This document shows, piece after piece, positions 1 through 6,456 of a stretch of DNA of 10,828 nt (the stretch's first letter is position 1; each line of letters starts with the position of its first letter). Position numbers and translations under genes: made by a program. Below the pieces are notes generated by a model that saw only the letters and a list, made by a program, of their open reading frames with translations, searched no databases and was not told the DNA's origin. The stretch is from Bacillota bacterium (GTDB lineage Bacteria; Bacillota; Clostridia; Peptostreptococcales; Anaerovoracaceae), in the NCBI GenBank assembly GCA_029266295.1, contig JAQSXD010000082.1:1-10828 (forward strand). Reading direction: 5' to 3'.

Positions 1-972
1 GCAGTGGGCGGCGGATCAGCAATGGATGCTGCAAAGATTATGTGGATTATGTATGAGCATCCAGAGGCGGACTTCAATGACTTAGCGATGCGGTTTATGG
101 ATATTCGAAAGAGGGTCTATACGTTTCCGAAGATGGGTGTCAAAGCAATTATGGTTTGCATTGCAACCTCTTCCGGCACAGGATCGGAGGTTACACCCTT
201 TGCAATCATAACGGATGAAAAGACAAATACGAAATACTCTATTGCTGATTACGCGTTGCTTCCGACCATGGCCATCAGCGATGCGGAGATGATGATGGAG
301 CAACCCAGAAGTCTGACCGCTTCATCCGGTATCGACGCATTAACCCATGCCATTGAGGCGTATGCATCCATGTTGGCGACGGATTATACCGACGGGTTGG
401 CATTGAAAGCAGCCAAACTGGTATTTGATTATCTGCCAAGAGCCTATAAATATGGACGAGATGATGTGGAGGCCCGTGAGAAAATGGCCAATGCTTCCAC
501 GATTGCAGGCATTGCCTTTGCCAATGCGTTCTTAGGAGTTTGCCACTCCATGGCCCATAAATTGGGCGCACATCATCATGTGCAGCATGGCGTCGCCAAT
601 GCACTGCTAATCACGGAAGTCATGAAATATAATTCTGCGGAGGTTCCCACAAAAATGGGTACATTCCCGCAATATCAATATCCGCACACGTTGCAGCGAT
701 ATGCGGAGATTGCCAACTACCTGGGTCTTTCCGGCAGCAATGACCAGGAAAAACTAGATTGCCTGATCGCTAAGATTGAAGAATTAAAAGCGACCATCGG
801 TATTGCAAAGTCCATTCGTGAGTACGGCATTGATGAGAAAGCATTTCTTGAAAAATTGGATGTGATGTGCGAGGAAGCCTTTGATGATCAGTGCACAGGG
901 TCCAATCCCAGATATCCCCTGATCAGCGAGATCAAAGAAATGTATCTGTCAGCCTACTACGGAAAAAAATAG
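1..972 (+). CDS. adhE: Bifunctional aldehyde-alcohol dehydrogenase AdhE, C-terminal iron-dependent alcohol dehydrogenase part (5' truncated by window edge)
   Basis: The reading frame is open from base 1, and the first residues (AVGGGSAMDAAK) are the NAD-binding GGGS motif found deep inside AdhE, so the GTG at 4 is not a start. About 323 residues are present. Full AdhE is about 870, so the acetaldehyde dehydrogenase half and the start of the alcohol dehydrogenase half lie outside the window. Numbering from the codon at 4, the iron ligands are D111, H115, H181 and H195. Their spacing (4, 66, 14) equals that of E. coli AdhE. Other AdhE-specific stretches are LAMRFMDIRKR and the C-terminal DDQCTGSNPRYPLISEIKE. 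In fermentation the protein reduces acetyl-CoA through acetaldehyde to ethanol with NADH; this part does the second step. A single-domain iron alcohol dehydrogenase is possible only if the missing part is short, but the sequence matches the AdhE subgroup. The frame ends in TAG and is followed by a hairpin shared with convergent aroK. Confidence 0.93.
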   Translation, partial: AVGGGSAMDAAKIMWIMYEHPEADFNDLAMRFMDIRKRVYTFPKMGVKAIMVCIATSSGTGSEVTPFAIITDEKTNTKYSIADYALLPTMAISDAEMMMEQPRSLTASSGIDALTHAIEAYASMLATDYTDGLALKAAKLVFDYLPRAYKYGRDDVEAREKMANASTIAGIAFANAFLGVCHSMAHKLGAHHHVQHGVANALLITEVMKYNSAEVPTKMGTFPQYQYPHTLQRYAEIANYLGLSGSNDQEKLDCLIAKIEELKATIGIAKSIREYGIDEKAFLEKLDVMCEEAFDDQCTGSNPRYPLISEIKEMYLSAYYGKK

Positions 973-995
973 TACCACTGCCCACTTTACTGAGG

Positions 996-1050
996 CCAGA
1001 GGCCGGGAATTGCTTGATGAAAGCGCCCGGACTCTGGTTCTCTTATTTGA
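996..1050 (+). terminator. Probable terminator between convergent adhE and aroK
   Basis: A 12-base arm at 996-1007 (CCAGAGGCCGGG) pairs with 1026-1037 (CCCGGACTCTGG) with one G/A mismatch and an 18-base loop. On the plus strand it is followed by a T-rich but interrupted tract (ttctcttattt). It starts 23 bases after the adhE stop and its T-rich side overlaps the last codons of aroK. On the minus strand no T run follows directly, so action on aroK transcripts is less certain. Confidence 0.6.
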
Positions 1051-1663
1051 TGAGCTGAACAATCTCATCTGCAATCTCCTCGGGGGATTTCCCGTCGGTT
1101 TGTACGGTAATGGCGGCAGCGTCCCTGTAGAGAGCCTCTCTCTTTTGATATAGGTTTAAAAACTTCTGAAGCCGCTCGCTTTCGTCCTGTACATCCATGA
1201 AAGCAAACGGACGGTTCTCGTCTCCGTTGACTCTCTGAAACAGTGTTTTCGGATCTGCCTCAAGAAAGATCGTACATTGTTGATTTAAGATGGTACGATT
1301 CAGATCATCCAAAATGACGCCGCCGCCGCAGGATACGATCAGGCCGCCTTCGATTTGGCCGAAGGCTTCATACTTACTGACCTTGTTTAAGACCTTTGCC
1401 TCTCCCGTAGCCTCTCCTGCCAGCAGATCCACCGCTCCAGTTACATGACAGAGTTTATCCAGCAGCTCGGACTCCTTGTTGCGAAATTCATGTTCTCCAT
1501 ATTTCATAAAAATTTTACGGATTGGAATACCTTCTGCGTGTTCAATTTCCTGATCCATATCGATCCAAGGAAACCCAGTTTTCCCACTTAGAATACCAGA
1601 GACGGTACTTTTTCCAGAGCCCATATAGCCGATTAAAAATATTCGATTGTTTTTTACTTCCAT
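1043..1663 (-). CDS. aroK: Shikimate kinase with an internal insertion
   Basis: The 206-residue protein phosphorylates shikimate with ATP (fifth step of the shikimate pathway to chorismate) and acts in the cytosol. Visible motifs are Walker A GYMGSGKST at 12-20, the Mg/shikimate DxD at D35-D37, shikimate-contacting R61 in EFRNKE, GGG at 113-115, the lid ENRPF with R151, and R175 in the QKREALYR segment. Family members are usually about 165-175 residues. The extra length is mostly a stretch at about 72-106, between the ESELLDKL helix and the VSCGGG strand. An upstream in-frame ATG at 1696 would add 11 residues. I chose the ATG at 1663 because GGGAG lies six bases before it, whereas the upstream ATG has no clear ribosome binding site and would leave a leader of only about 8 bases from the predicted promoter. 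The gene is monocistronic here, convergent with adhE and divergent from nagA. Confidence 0.93.
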   Translation of the reverse strand: MEVKNNRIFLIGYMGSGKSTVSGILSGKTGFPWIDMDQEIEHAEGIPIRKIFMKYGEHEFRNKESELLDKLCHVTGAVDLLAGEATGEAKVLNKVSKYEAFGQIEGGLIVSCGGGVILDDLNRTILNQQCTIFLEADPKTLFQRVNGDENRPFAFMDVQDESERLQKFLNLYQKREALYRDAAAITVQTDGKSPEEIADEIVQLIK

Positions 1664-1710
1664 GTTATGCTCCCATCCCGAAACGCTTTCGGTCATTCTT
1701 GTTACTGACT

Positions 1711-1740
1711 ATTATATACGGCAGTCATTACAGAATACAA
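1711..1740 (-). promoter_or_regulatory. Probable vegetative promoter of aroK
   Basis: Read on the minus strand, TTGTAT (1740-1735) and a perfect TATAAT (1716-1711) are separated by 18 bases. Transcription would begin near 1704, giving a leader of about 40 bases to the chosen aroK start. Confidence 0.55.
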
Positions 1741-1850
1741 CCGCAATTTTTTATGGGGTATTGCTGTAACCAAATGATGAAATCTATGGTCTTGTTAACT
1801 CAAATTTTTGCATAATAATCTGAGGATTGATGGGTAACAGTGCAGCGTCG

Positions 1851-1859
1851 TGGTATAAT
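1851..1859 (+). promoter_or_regulatory. Extended -10 promoter of nagA
   Basis: TGGTATAAT is a perfect -10 hexamer (1854-1859) with the TGn extension. The nearest -35-like hexamer, TTGATG (1827-1832), is 21 bases away, too far for normal spacing, so the extended -10 probably does most of the work. The predicted nagA leader is about 115 bases long and AT-rich. Confidence 0.5.
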
Positions 1860-1873
1860 GGATTGGATAAAGA

Positions 1874-1943
1874 AAAACGAATCAATAAAACGAAATGAAA
1901 CTTTGTGAATTTGAATCAGTAAATTTTTTAAAATATTTGTGAA
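1874..1943 (+). repeat. Short direct repeats in the nagA leader
   Basis: In the aroK-nagA gap (1664-1981, 318 bases, no gene) the predicted nagA leader holds AAAACGAA twice (1874-1881 and 1887-1894, 13 bases apart) and TTTGTGAA twice (1902-1909 and 1936-1943, 34 bases apart). They could be regulator half-sites, but in such AT-rich DNA short repeats also arise by chance. I do not see the palindromic operator expected for a NagR/YvoA-type GntR repressor. Confidence 0.25.
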
Positions 1944-1981
1944 AATAAGAGAGATCGTTATTAGCGAGGGAGGAAACAAAC

Positions 1982-3103
1982 GTGAAATTTAAAAATGCCA
2001 TCATCTTAGGAGATGATTTTACCTTTCGAAAGGGAGGATTTACGGTAGAGAACGGGCTATTTTCTGACTTTGAAGAGGTAGCGTCCGGGATTGATTTGGA
2101 AGGCCGCTATGTGATTCCCGGCTTGATTGATATTCATTTTCACGGAAATTCGGGAGAGGATTTTTCGGTAACGGATTTTAACGGGCTGACAAAGATTGCA
2201 GCCAGCCTTGCCCGCAGAGGAGTCACATCCTTTGCACCCGCTTCTATGACCATGCCTGAGGCAGTTCTGGAGAAGGCTTATCGAATCGCAGCAGAATTCC
2301 ATGCAAAACAGCCTGCAGGGACAGCCCGCATTGCAGGCATCAACATGGAAGGACCCTATTTTTCCAAGGAGAAGAAAGGCGCACAAGCGGAAGAGCATTT
2401 GATGCTGCCGGATGTCGATATGGTGGAACGCTTGGATCAGGCCTCCGGCGGGCTATTGAAAATTGTCTGTATTGCACCGGAGCTTCCTGGTGCATTGGAA
2501 TTCATTGAGAAAATAAGCAGCCGTTTTACCGTATCCCTTGCACACACCAACGCAAATTATGATATCGCAAAAATGGCCATCAATGCAGGCGCAAGGCAGC
2601 TGACTCATCTGTTTAATGCGATGCCTCCGCTTTTGCACAGGCAGCCAGGAGTCATAGGAGCAGGGGCTGAAGCGCATAAAGTGATGGCAGAGCTGATCTG
2701 TGATGGCGCGCATGTCCATGAAAGCGCAGTTAGAGCCGCATTTGCAATGTTCTCAGCAGATCGAATCATCCTGATCAGCGATGCCCTTTCCTGTCTCGGA
2801 ATGCCGGAAGGGATCTACGAGTCCGGAGGCCAGAAAATATTAATGAAAAACGGTGCCGCGGTATTATCCGACGGAGTCACCTTTGCAGGGTCTACCACCG
2901 ATCTATACCAGTGTATGCGAAAAGCAATTTCCTTTGGGATCCGGCCAGAGGATGCCATCAAGGCCGCTTCTGCAAATCCTGCGAAAGCCATTGGAGCATT
3001 TGACAAAGCAGGAAGTATTGCTGTTGGAAAACAAGCCGACTTTGTTGTTTGCGATAAGGAATTTAACCTTGAAGCGTGTTATATCGATGGACTTCCGGTG
3101 TAG
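1982..3103 (+). CDS. nagA: N-acetylglucosamine-6-phosphate deacetylase
   Basis: The 373-residue cytosolic amidohydrolase converts GlcNAc-6-phosphate to glucosamine-6-phosphate and acetate, in amino-sugar catabolism and cell-wall recycling. Landmarks are the HxH motif in IDIHFHG (H52, H54), the metal-binding Glu in MEGPYF (E123), H188 in LAHTNA, H209 in THLFNAM and the catalytic Asp in ISDALS (D267). This is the order and spacing of the NagA family, and the length is typical. The start is GTG at 1982 with GGGAGG eight bases upstream (1968-1973). No nagB (glucosamine-6-phosphate deaminase) or GntR regulator gene is adjacent, unlike many Firmicutes loci, so the next pathway step must be encoded elsewhere. 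The last 25 bases overlap the 3' end of galE on the other strand. The AT-rich leader of about 115 bases may carry regulatory sites. Confidence 0.95.
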   Translation: MKFKNAIILGDDFTFRKGGFTVENGLFSDFEEVASGIDLEGRYVIPGLIDIHFHGNSGEDFSVTDFNGLTKIAASLARRGVTSFAPASMTMPEAVLEKAYRIAAEFHAKQPAGTARIAGINMEGPYFSKEKKGAQAEEHLMLPDVDMVERLDQASGGLLKIVCIAPELPGALEFIEKISSRFTVSLAHTNANYDIAKMAINAGARQLTHLFNAMPPLLHRQPGVIGAGAEAHKVMAELICDGAHVHESAVRAAFAMFSADRIILISDALSCLGMPEGIYESGGQKILMKNGAAVLSDGVTFAGSTTDLYQCMRKAISFGIRPEDAIKAASANPAKAIGAFDKAGSIAVGKQADFVVCDKEFNLEACYIDGLPV

Positions 3104-4104
3104 CCGTCAGGATTTTTTTGCTGCCAATTCCAGCTATCCCGGCACATTTCCTCAAGGCTTCGAACCGCTTTCCAGGAGAGTTCTCGTTCTGCCCTGCTTG
3201 CATCCGCATAACAGACGGCGATATCCCCGGAACGTCTTGATGCGATTTCATAAGGAATCTTCTTGCCAGATGCGGTCTCAAATGCTTGTACCATTTCCAG
3301 AACGCTGTATCCGATGCCGGTTCCAAGGTTGCAGATCAGAAGCCCGCATTCTGCATCAAGCTGTTTTAGTGCTGCAAGATGTCCGTCTGCCAGATCTACG
3401 ACATGAATATAGTCCCTGACCCCGGTTCCGTCTTTGGTTGGATAATCATCTCCAAATACGCCGAGCTTCGCCAGTTTGCCCACGGCAACCTGTGTAATGT
3501 AGGGCATCAGATTGTTCGGGGTGCCGTTTGGATCCTCTCCCAGCAAGCCGCTTTCGTGAGCGCCGATGGGGTTGAAATATCGAAGTAATGCAATGTTCCA
3601 GCCCTTGTCCGCTTTGTGGATATCATTTAAGATGGTTTCTATCATTAGCTTTGTCATACCGTAAGGGTTTGTAGCTGAGAGCGGAAAATCTTCCAAAATG
3701 GGCACAGAGCCTGGATTTCCGTAGACGGTAGCGGAAGAACTAAATACCAGATTTCTCACTTGGTGTTTTTCCATCACCTTGAGTAGTGTAGTGGTAGAGT
3801 TTAAATTGTTATCGTAGTATTTTAGAGGCTGCTGCACAGATTCACCAACAGCCTTAAAGCCAGCGAAGTGAATCACCGCTTCAATCCGGTTTTCGCGGAA
3901 GATTCTATCCAGGGCATCCTCACTTCGCAGATCTTCTTGATAAAAGCGAAAATCTTTCCCGGTCAGCAGCTTTACCCTGCGCAATGCTTCGGGATGGCTG
4001 TTGCTCATGTTGTCGATCACTGCAATTTCATAGCCGCACTCAAGCAAGCGGACGCAGGTATGGCTGCCGATATATCCGGCACCTCCGGTAACAAGTACTG
4101 TCAT
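3079..4104 (-). CDS. galE: UDP-glucose 4-epimerase
   Basis: The 341-residue short-chain dehydrogenase-type enzyme interconverts UDP-glucose and UDP-galactose (Leloir pathway, precursor supply for surface glycans). Some family members also act on UDP-GlcNAc/UDP-GalNAc, which the sequence alone does not settle. The N-terminal NAD-binding motif GGAGYIGSH is at 7-15. The catalytic set is S124 in FSSSATVYG with Y148 and K152 in NPYGMTK, matching S124/Y149/K153 of E. coli GalE. The C-terminal RRSGDIAVCYAD segment is also typical, and the length is normal. The ATG at 4104 has AGGAGG six bases upstream (4116-4111, minus). The gene diverges from the nucleotidyltransferase gene and is convergent with nagA, sharing 25 bases with it. 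No galK or galT is present in the window. Confidence 0.95.
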   Translation of the reverse strand: MTVLVTGGAGYIGSHTCVRLLECGYEIAVIDNMSNSHPEALRRVKLLTGKDFRFYQEDLRSEDALDRIFRENRIEAVIHFAGFKAVGESVQQPLKYYDNNLNSTTTLLKVMEKHQVRNLVFSSSATVYGNPGSVPILEDFPLSATNPYGMTKLMIETILNDIHKADKGWNIALLRYFNPIGAHESGLLGEDPNGTPNNLMPYITQVAVGKLAKLGVFGDDYPTKDGTGVRDYIHVVDLADGHLAALKQLDAECGLLICNLGTGIGYSVLEMVQAFETASGKKIPYEIASRRSGDIAVCYADASRAERELSWKAVRSLEEMCRDSWNWQQKNPDGYTGSPSI

Positions 4105-4142
4105 ATGTAGCCTCCTGTATTTCTATTTGTCTTCTATTGTAT

Positions 4143-4170
4143 ATCATACCAGATTTTGATTCTTCTTCAA
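4143..4170 (-). promoter_or_regulatory. Probable promoter of galE
   Basis: On the minus strand TTGAAG (4170-4165) and TATGAT (4148-4143) are 16 bases apart, and TGG directly precedes the -10, giving an extended -10. The start point would lie about 30 bases before the galE start codon. Confidence 0.5.
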
Positions 4171-4199
4171 TCCCGTTTTCATGATGGTGTATTTTATGG

Positions 4200-4226
4200 T
4201 TGTAAAGAATTGGTGGCTGGTATAAA
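4200..4226 (+). promoter_or_regulatory. Possible promoter of the nucleotidyltransferase gene
   Basis: TATAAA (4221-4226) carries a TGG extension, with TTGTAA (4200-4205) 15 bases upstream, a short spacer. Transcription from about 4233 would place the foldable segment 4259-4317 inside the leader. Confidence 0.4.
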
Positions 4227-4258
4227 ATTGGTAACAGGTGGAAACCTATAAACCTGAG

Positions 4259-4317
4259 ATTTTTCAATCCTCGTGAGGAAGGGGTCCTCCCGGAACGTTA
4301 CGGGTTATCTGAAAAAT
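4259..4317 (+). promoter_or_regulatory. Candidate structured leader RNA upstream of the nucleotidyltransferase gene
   Basis: ATTTTTCA (4259-4266) and TGAAAAAT (4310-4317) are perfectly complementary and would close a stem around an internal region. Inside, GAGGA (4275-4279) can pair either with TCCT of the segment just upstream (4268-4271, loop CGTG) or with TCCTC downstream (4285-4289, loop AGGGG). These two hairpins are mutually exclusive. A further hairpin is CCCG (4289-4292) with CGGG (4301-4304). The segment ends 26 bases before the GAGGTG ribosome binding site, and no U run follows, so it does not look like an intrinsic terminator. It does not match any riboswitch consensus I know. Whether the fold is real or functional is inference. 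Confidence 0.35.
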
Positions 4318-4356
4318 GAATTAGGGAACGAGTAATAATGATGAGGTGAAAAAGAT

Positions 4357-5274
4357 ATGCAAGAACCAGTATTGATTGTCATGGCGGCCGGTATGGGCAG
4401 CAGGTACGGAGGTCTGAAGCAGATGGACCCTGTTGGATCGGCGGGGGAATTGATCATTGATTTTTCTTTATATGACGCAGTAATGGCCGGATTTAAAAAA
4501 GTAATTTTCATTATCAAAAAAGAGATGGAGGAGGATTTCAAGGCCTTAATTGATGACCGTGCCGGACGGTTTATTGAGGTAGAGTATGCTTTTCAGGATA
4601 TTAATGACCTTCCTCCGGGATATTCGGTGCCCGAAGGAAGGGTAAAGCCCTGGGGAACCTGTCATGCAGTGCTGAGCTGCAAGGATAAAGTCAAAGGGCC
4701 CTTTGCTGTAATCAATGCAGACGATTATTACGGCGCCGGAGCGTTCCATTCCATGCACGACTTCTTGGAAAAGGCGGAGGACGGTGAACAGTACTGCTAC
4801 AGCATGGTGGGATACCTGCTTGAGAATACGCTGACGGAAAACGGTCACGTGGCCCGTGGTGTTTGCGAGACGACAGCAGACGGTTATCTGGCAGGCATCA
4901 AAGAACGTACCAAGATCATGTGGCGTGACGGAAAAATCCAATATACAGAAAATGATGCGGAGTGGTTTACCGTACCGGAAGGGACTACAGTCTCCATGAA
5001 TTTCTGGGGATTTACACCCAGTATGATGAAAGAAATGGAAGCACGCTTCCCTGCGTTTTTGGATAAAGCTCTTGCTGAAAACCCATTGAAGGGAGAGTAC
5101 TTCCTGCCACTTGCGGTAGATCAGCTGACTTCGGAAAACAAGGCCCGGATCAAGGTACTGGAGTCCAGAGACAAGTGGTATGGCGTCACCTACAAAGAGG
5201 ATCGGGAATCGGTCGTAAATGCCCTGCAGTCCATGAAGGATAGAGGCTTATACCCGGAAAAGCTCTGGGATTGA
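4357..5274 (+). CDS. Sugar-phosphate nucleotidyltransferase of unknown specificity (NTP_transferase fold)
   Basis: The 305-residue cytosolic protein has the nucleotidyltransferase signature AAGMGSRYGGLKQ at 10-22 (GxGxR...K loop gripping the NTP), KPWGTCHAV at 97-105 (nucleobase/phosphate contact region, cf. GTAHA in related enzymes) and NADDYYG at 120-126 with the metal-binding Asp. SMNFWGFTPSM (213-223) and KGEYFLP (245-251) lie in the sugar-binding half. Enzymes of this fold join a sugar-1-phosphate to an NTP, releasing pyrophosphate and an NDP-sugar. There is no left-handed beta-helix acyltransferase domain, so it is not GlmU, and it does not look like a standard GalU. Similar single-domain clostridial proteins are often found near sugar kinases, but the substrate is not known to me. 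galE on the opposite strand makes a UDP-hexose role plausible (inference). The ATG at 4357 has GAGGTG eight bases upstream. Tandem terminators follow. Confidence 0.85.
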   Translation: MQEPVLIVMAAGMGSRYGGLKQMDPVGSAGELIIDFSLYDAVMAGFKKVIFIIKKEMEEDFKALIDDRAGRFIEVEYAFQDINDLPPGYSVPEGRVKPWGTCHAVLSCKDKVKGPFAVINADDYYGAGAFHSMHDFLEKAEDGEQYCYSMVGYLLENTLTENGHVARGVCETTADGYLAGIKERTKIMWRDGKIQYTENDAEWFTVPEGTTVSMNFWGFTPSMMKEMEARFPAFLDKALAENPLKGEYFLPLAVDQLTSENKARIKVLESRDKWYGVTYKEDRESVVNALQSMKDRGLYPEKLWD

Positions 5275-5315
5275 CCGCTCGGTTCAACCTCAGTAAGAAA
5301 ATAACGAAAAAATAG

Positions 5316-5359
5316 GGCCGATCACAGACGATAGAAAAATCGTTTATGGTCGGCCTTTT
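5316..5359. terminator. Bidirectional intrinsic terminator between the nucleotidyltransferase gene and mapB
   Basis: GGCCGATCA (5316-5324) pairs with TGGTCGGCC (5347-5355), including one G-T pair. The stem continues after an internal loop with ACGAT/ATCGT around AGAAAA. TTTT follows on plus. On minus the stem is followed by CTATTTTTTCG (complement of the A-rich 5306-5315), so it can serve both converging genes. Confidence 0.8.
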
Positions 5360-5362
5360 CGT

Positions 5363-5393
5363 ACTCAGGTTGTGAAGGCTGAGTGGGTTTTTT
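5363..5393 (+). terminator. Second, tandem plus-strand terminator
   Basis: ACTCAG (5363-5368) pairs with CTGAGT (5379-5384) across a 10-base loop, followed by GGG and six T (5388-5393). It lies seven bases after the first terminator and five bases before the mapB stop, as a back-up for plus-strand transcripts. Confidence 0.6.
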
Positions 5394-5397
5394 ACGA

Positions 5398-6141
5398 TTA
5401 AGCTGTTAGGATAATCGGCTCTCCATCGGTAACGATAATGGTGTGTTCAAATTGTGCCACCAGACTGCCATCAGGTGTCTTCAGCGTCCAGCCATCCTTG
5501 GCTTCCATTACAAATTCTGCTTTCGTGGAAAGAAAGGTCTCGACCGCAAGAACAAGTCCCGATCTCATCAGTCTTGCATCCCACTTGTTGTAATAATTCA
5601 GTATGTGAGCAGGATCTTCGTGGAGTCTTCTGCCGATCCCGTGCCCGCCCAGGTTTTTGATGACGGTAAACCCATTGGTCTGGGCTTCCTCATAGATCGT
5701 CTTACCGATGAGATTCAGCCTGCAGCCAGCTCTCGCACGTGAGATACTTTTCATCAATGCAGCCTTTGAGCAGTCGCACAGCTTGTTTTTCAGAGCAGCA
5801 TCACTGTCGAGAACAACTGTGGCGCCGGTGTCGGCAAAGTAGCCGTCCAGCTCAGCGGAAACATCCACATTGACCATATCACCAAATTTCAGGATCAGAG
5901 GGCCGGGAATTCCGTGAGCCGCCTGATCGTTAACACTGATACAGGTAACTCCAGGGAAATTGTATTCCGATTTGGGCGCAGATTTGGCACCGTACTCCGA
6001 AAGAACCGCCTCGCCGATTTGATCCAGCTCTTTTGTTGTAATTCCAGGCTTGACCGCTTTGATCATTTCCTCTCTGGCCATGGAAACAATTTTTCCTATT
6101 TTCTCCAAGGCTCTTCGCTCTTTTTCCGAACTGACAGTCAT
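5398..6141 (-). CDS. map: Methionine aminopeptidase, type I (MapB/YflG-like)
   Basis: The 247-residue cytosolic metalloprotease removes the initiator Met from nascent proteins. The five metal ligands are in place: D93 (NVDVS), D104 (FADTG), H167 (GGHGIG), E201 (AVETFL) and E232 (QFEHT), with substrate-contacting H76 (AAHGIP). The N-terminal region (KIGKIVSMAREEM, FPGVTCISVND) and the segment HILNYYNKWD before E201 resemble B. subtilis YflG (MapB) more than the ribosomal-operon Map, which usually has IPNY and a VEP-type motif. It stands alone here, not next to adk or infA as the operon copy would be, so a second map gene elsewhere in the genome is likely (inference). The ATG at 6141 is preceded by AGGGAG with a short spacer of about four bases. 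It diverges from the PAS-GGDEF-HD-GYP gene. Confidence 0.94.
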   Translation of the reverse strand: MTVSSEKERRALEKIGKIVSMAREEMIKAVKPGITTKELDQIGEAVLSEYGAKSAPKSEYNFPGVTCISVNDQAAHGIPGPLILKFGDMVNVDVSAELDGYFADTGATVVLDSDAALKNKLCDCSKAALMKSISRARAGCRLNLIGKTIYEEAQTNGFTVIKNLGGHGIGRRLHEDPAHILNYYNKWDARLMRSGLVLAVETFLSTKAEFVMEAKDGWTLKTPDGSLVAQFEHTIIVTDGEPIILTA

Positions 6142-6222
6142 CTTACTCCCTCTCTTTCTACCCGATCCTATCCCTCAGTTTTGCAGGCTTCCCTATGATG
6201 AGCAACCTGTCGATTTTGTTCT

Positions 6223-6238
6223 ATTATAACGCATTATA
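6223..6238 (-). promoter_or_regulatory. Possible promoter of mapB with two TATAAT boxes
   Basis: On the minus strand two perfect TATAAT hexamers occur ten bases apart (6238-6233 and 6228-6223). Neither has a good -35 at 17 bases; the downstream one has GTAACA there. The mapB leader would be about 75 bases. Confidence 0.4.
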
Positions 6239-6392
6239 GAGGATGTGTTACGAATTAATTCCACAAAGAGATTGTTTTCTGATGAAGGGAGGCTGTTATT
6301 TTTCTTCAGTTGCGGTACATTTTTTCATGGGGCATGAATGAATTGATTTGATCAGGGGTATATTTTAACCACTACTTTATTGGGAAAAAATC

Positions 6393-6432
6393 AACAGAAC
6401 GCCTAAACAGAACAAATGAAAAAAGGCATAAT
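6393..6432 (+). promoter_or_regulatory. Possible promoter of the c-di-GMP gene with a direct repeat
   Basis: The gap 6142-6456 (315 bases) holds no gene. Its right part contains TAAACA (6404-6409), a 17-base spacer and CATAAT (6427-6432), a weak vegetative promoter. AACAGAAC occurs twice at 13-base spacing (6393-6400 and 6406-6413), the second copy overlapping the -35. Binding by a regulator is conceivable but unproven. Confidence 0.3.
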
Positions 6433-6456
6433 GAAAGATGCAGGAGGTTCAATACG

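Noticed and set aside
1664..1696. Upstream ATG giving aroK 11 extra residues
   Set aside because: No ribosome binding site before it and almost no leader from the predicted promoter, whereas the ATG at 1663 has GGGAG at proper spacing.
2853..3419. 188-residue plus-strand frame spanning the end of nagA and the end of galE
   Set aside because: It crosses two genes with clear family motifs, has no ribosome binding site and shows no recognisable domain.
4196..4225. Nine-codon frame with two adjacent Trp codons (MVVKNWWLV) upstream of the nucleotidyltransferase gene, suggesting a leader peptide
   Set aside because: No good ribosome binding site, it overlaps the predicted promoter of that gene, no terminator/antiterminator pair follows, and the downstream gene has no tie to tryptophan.
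4546..4941. 131-residue minus-strand frame inside the nucleotidyltransferase gene
   Set aside because: The plus-strand frame carries all catalytic motifs, and the antisense product resembles nothing known.
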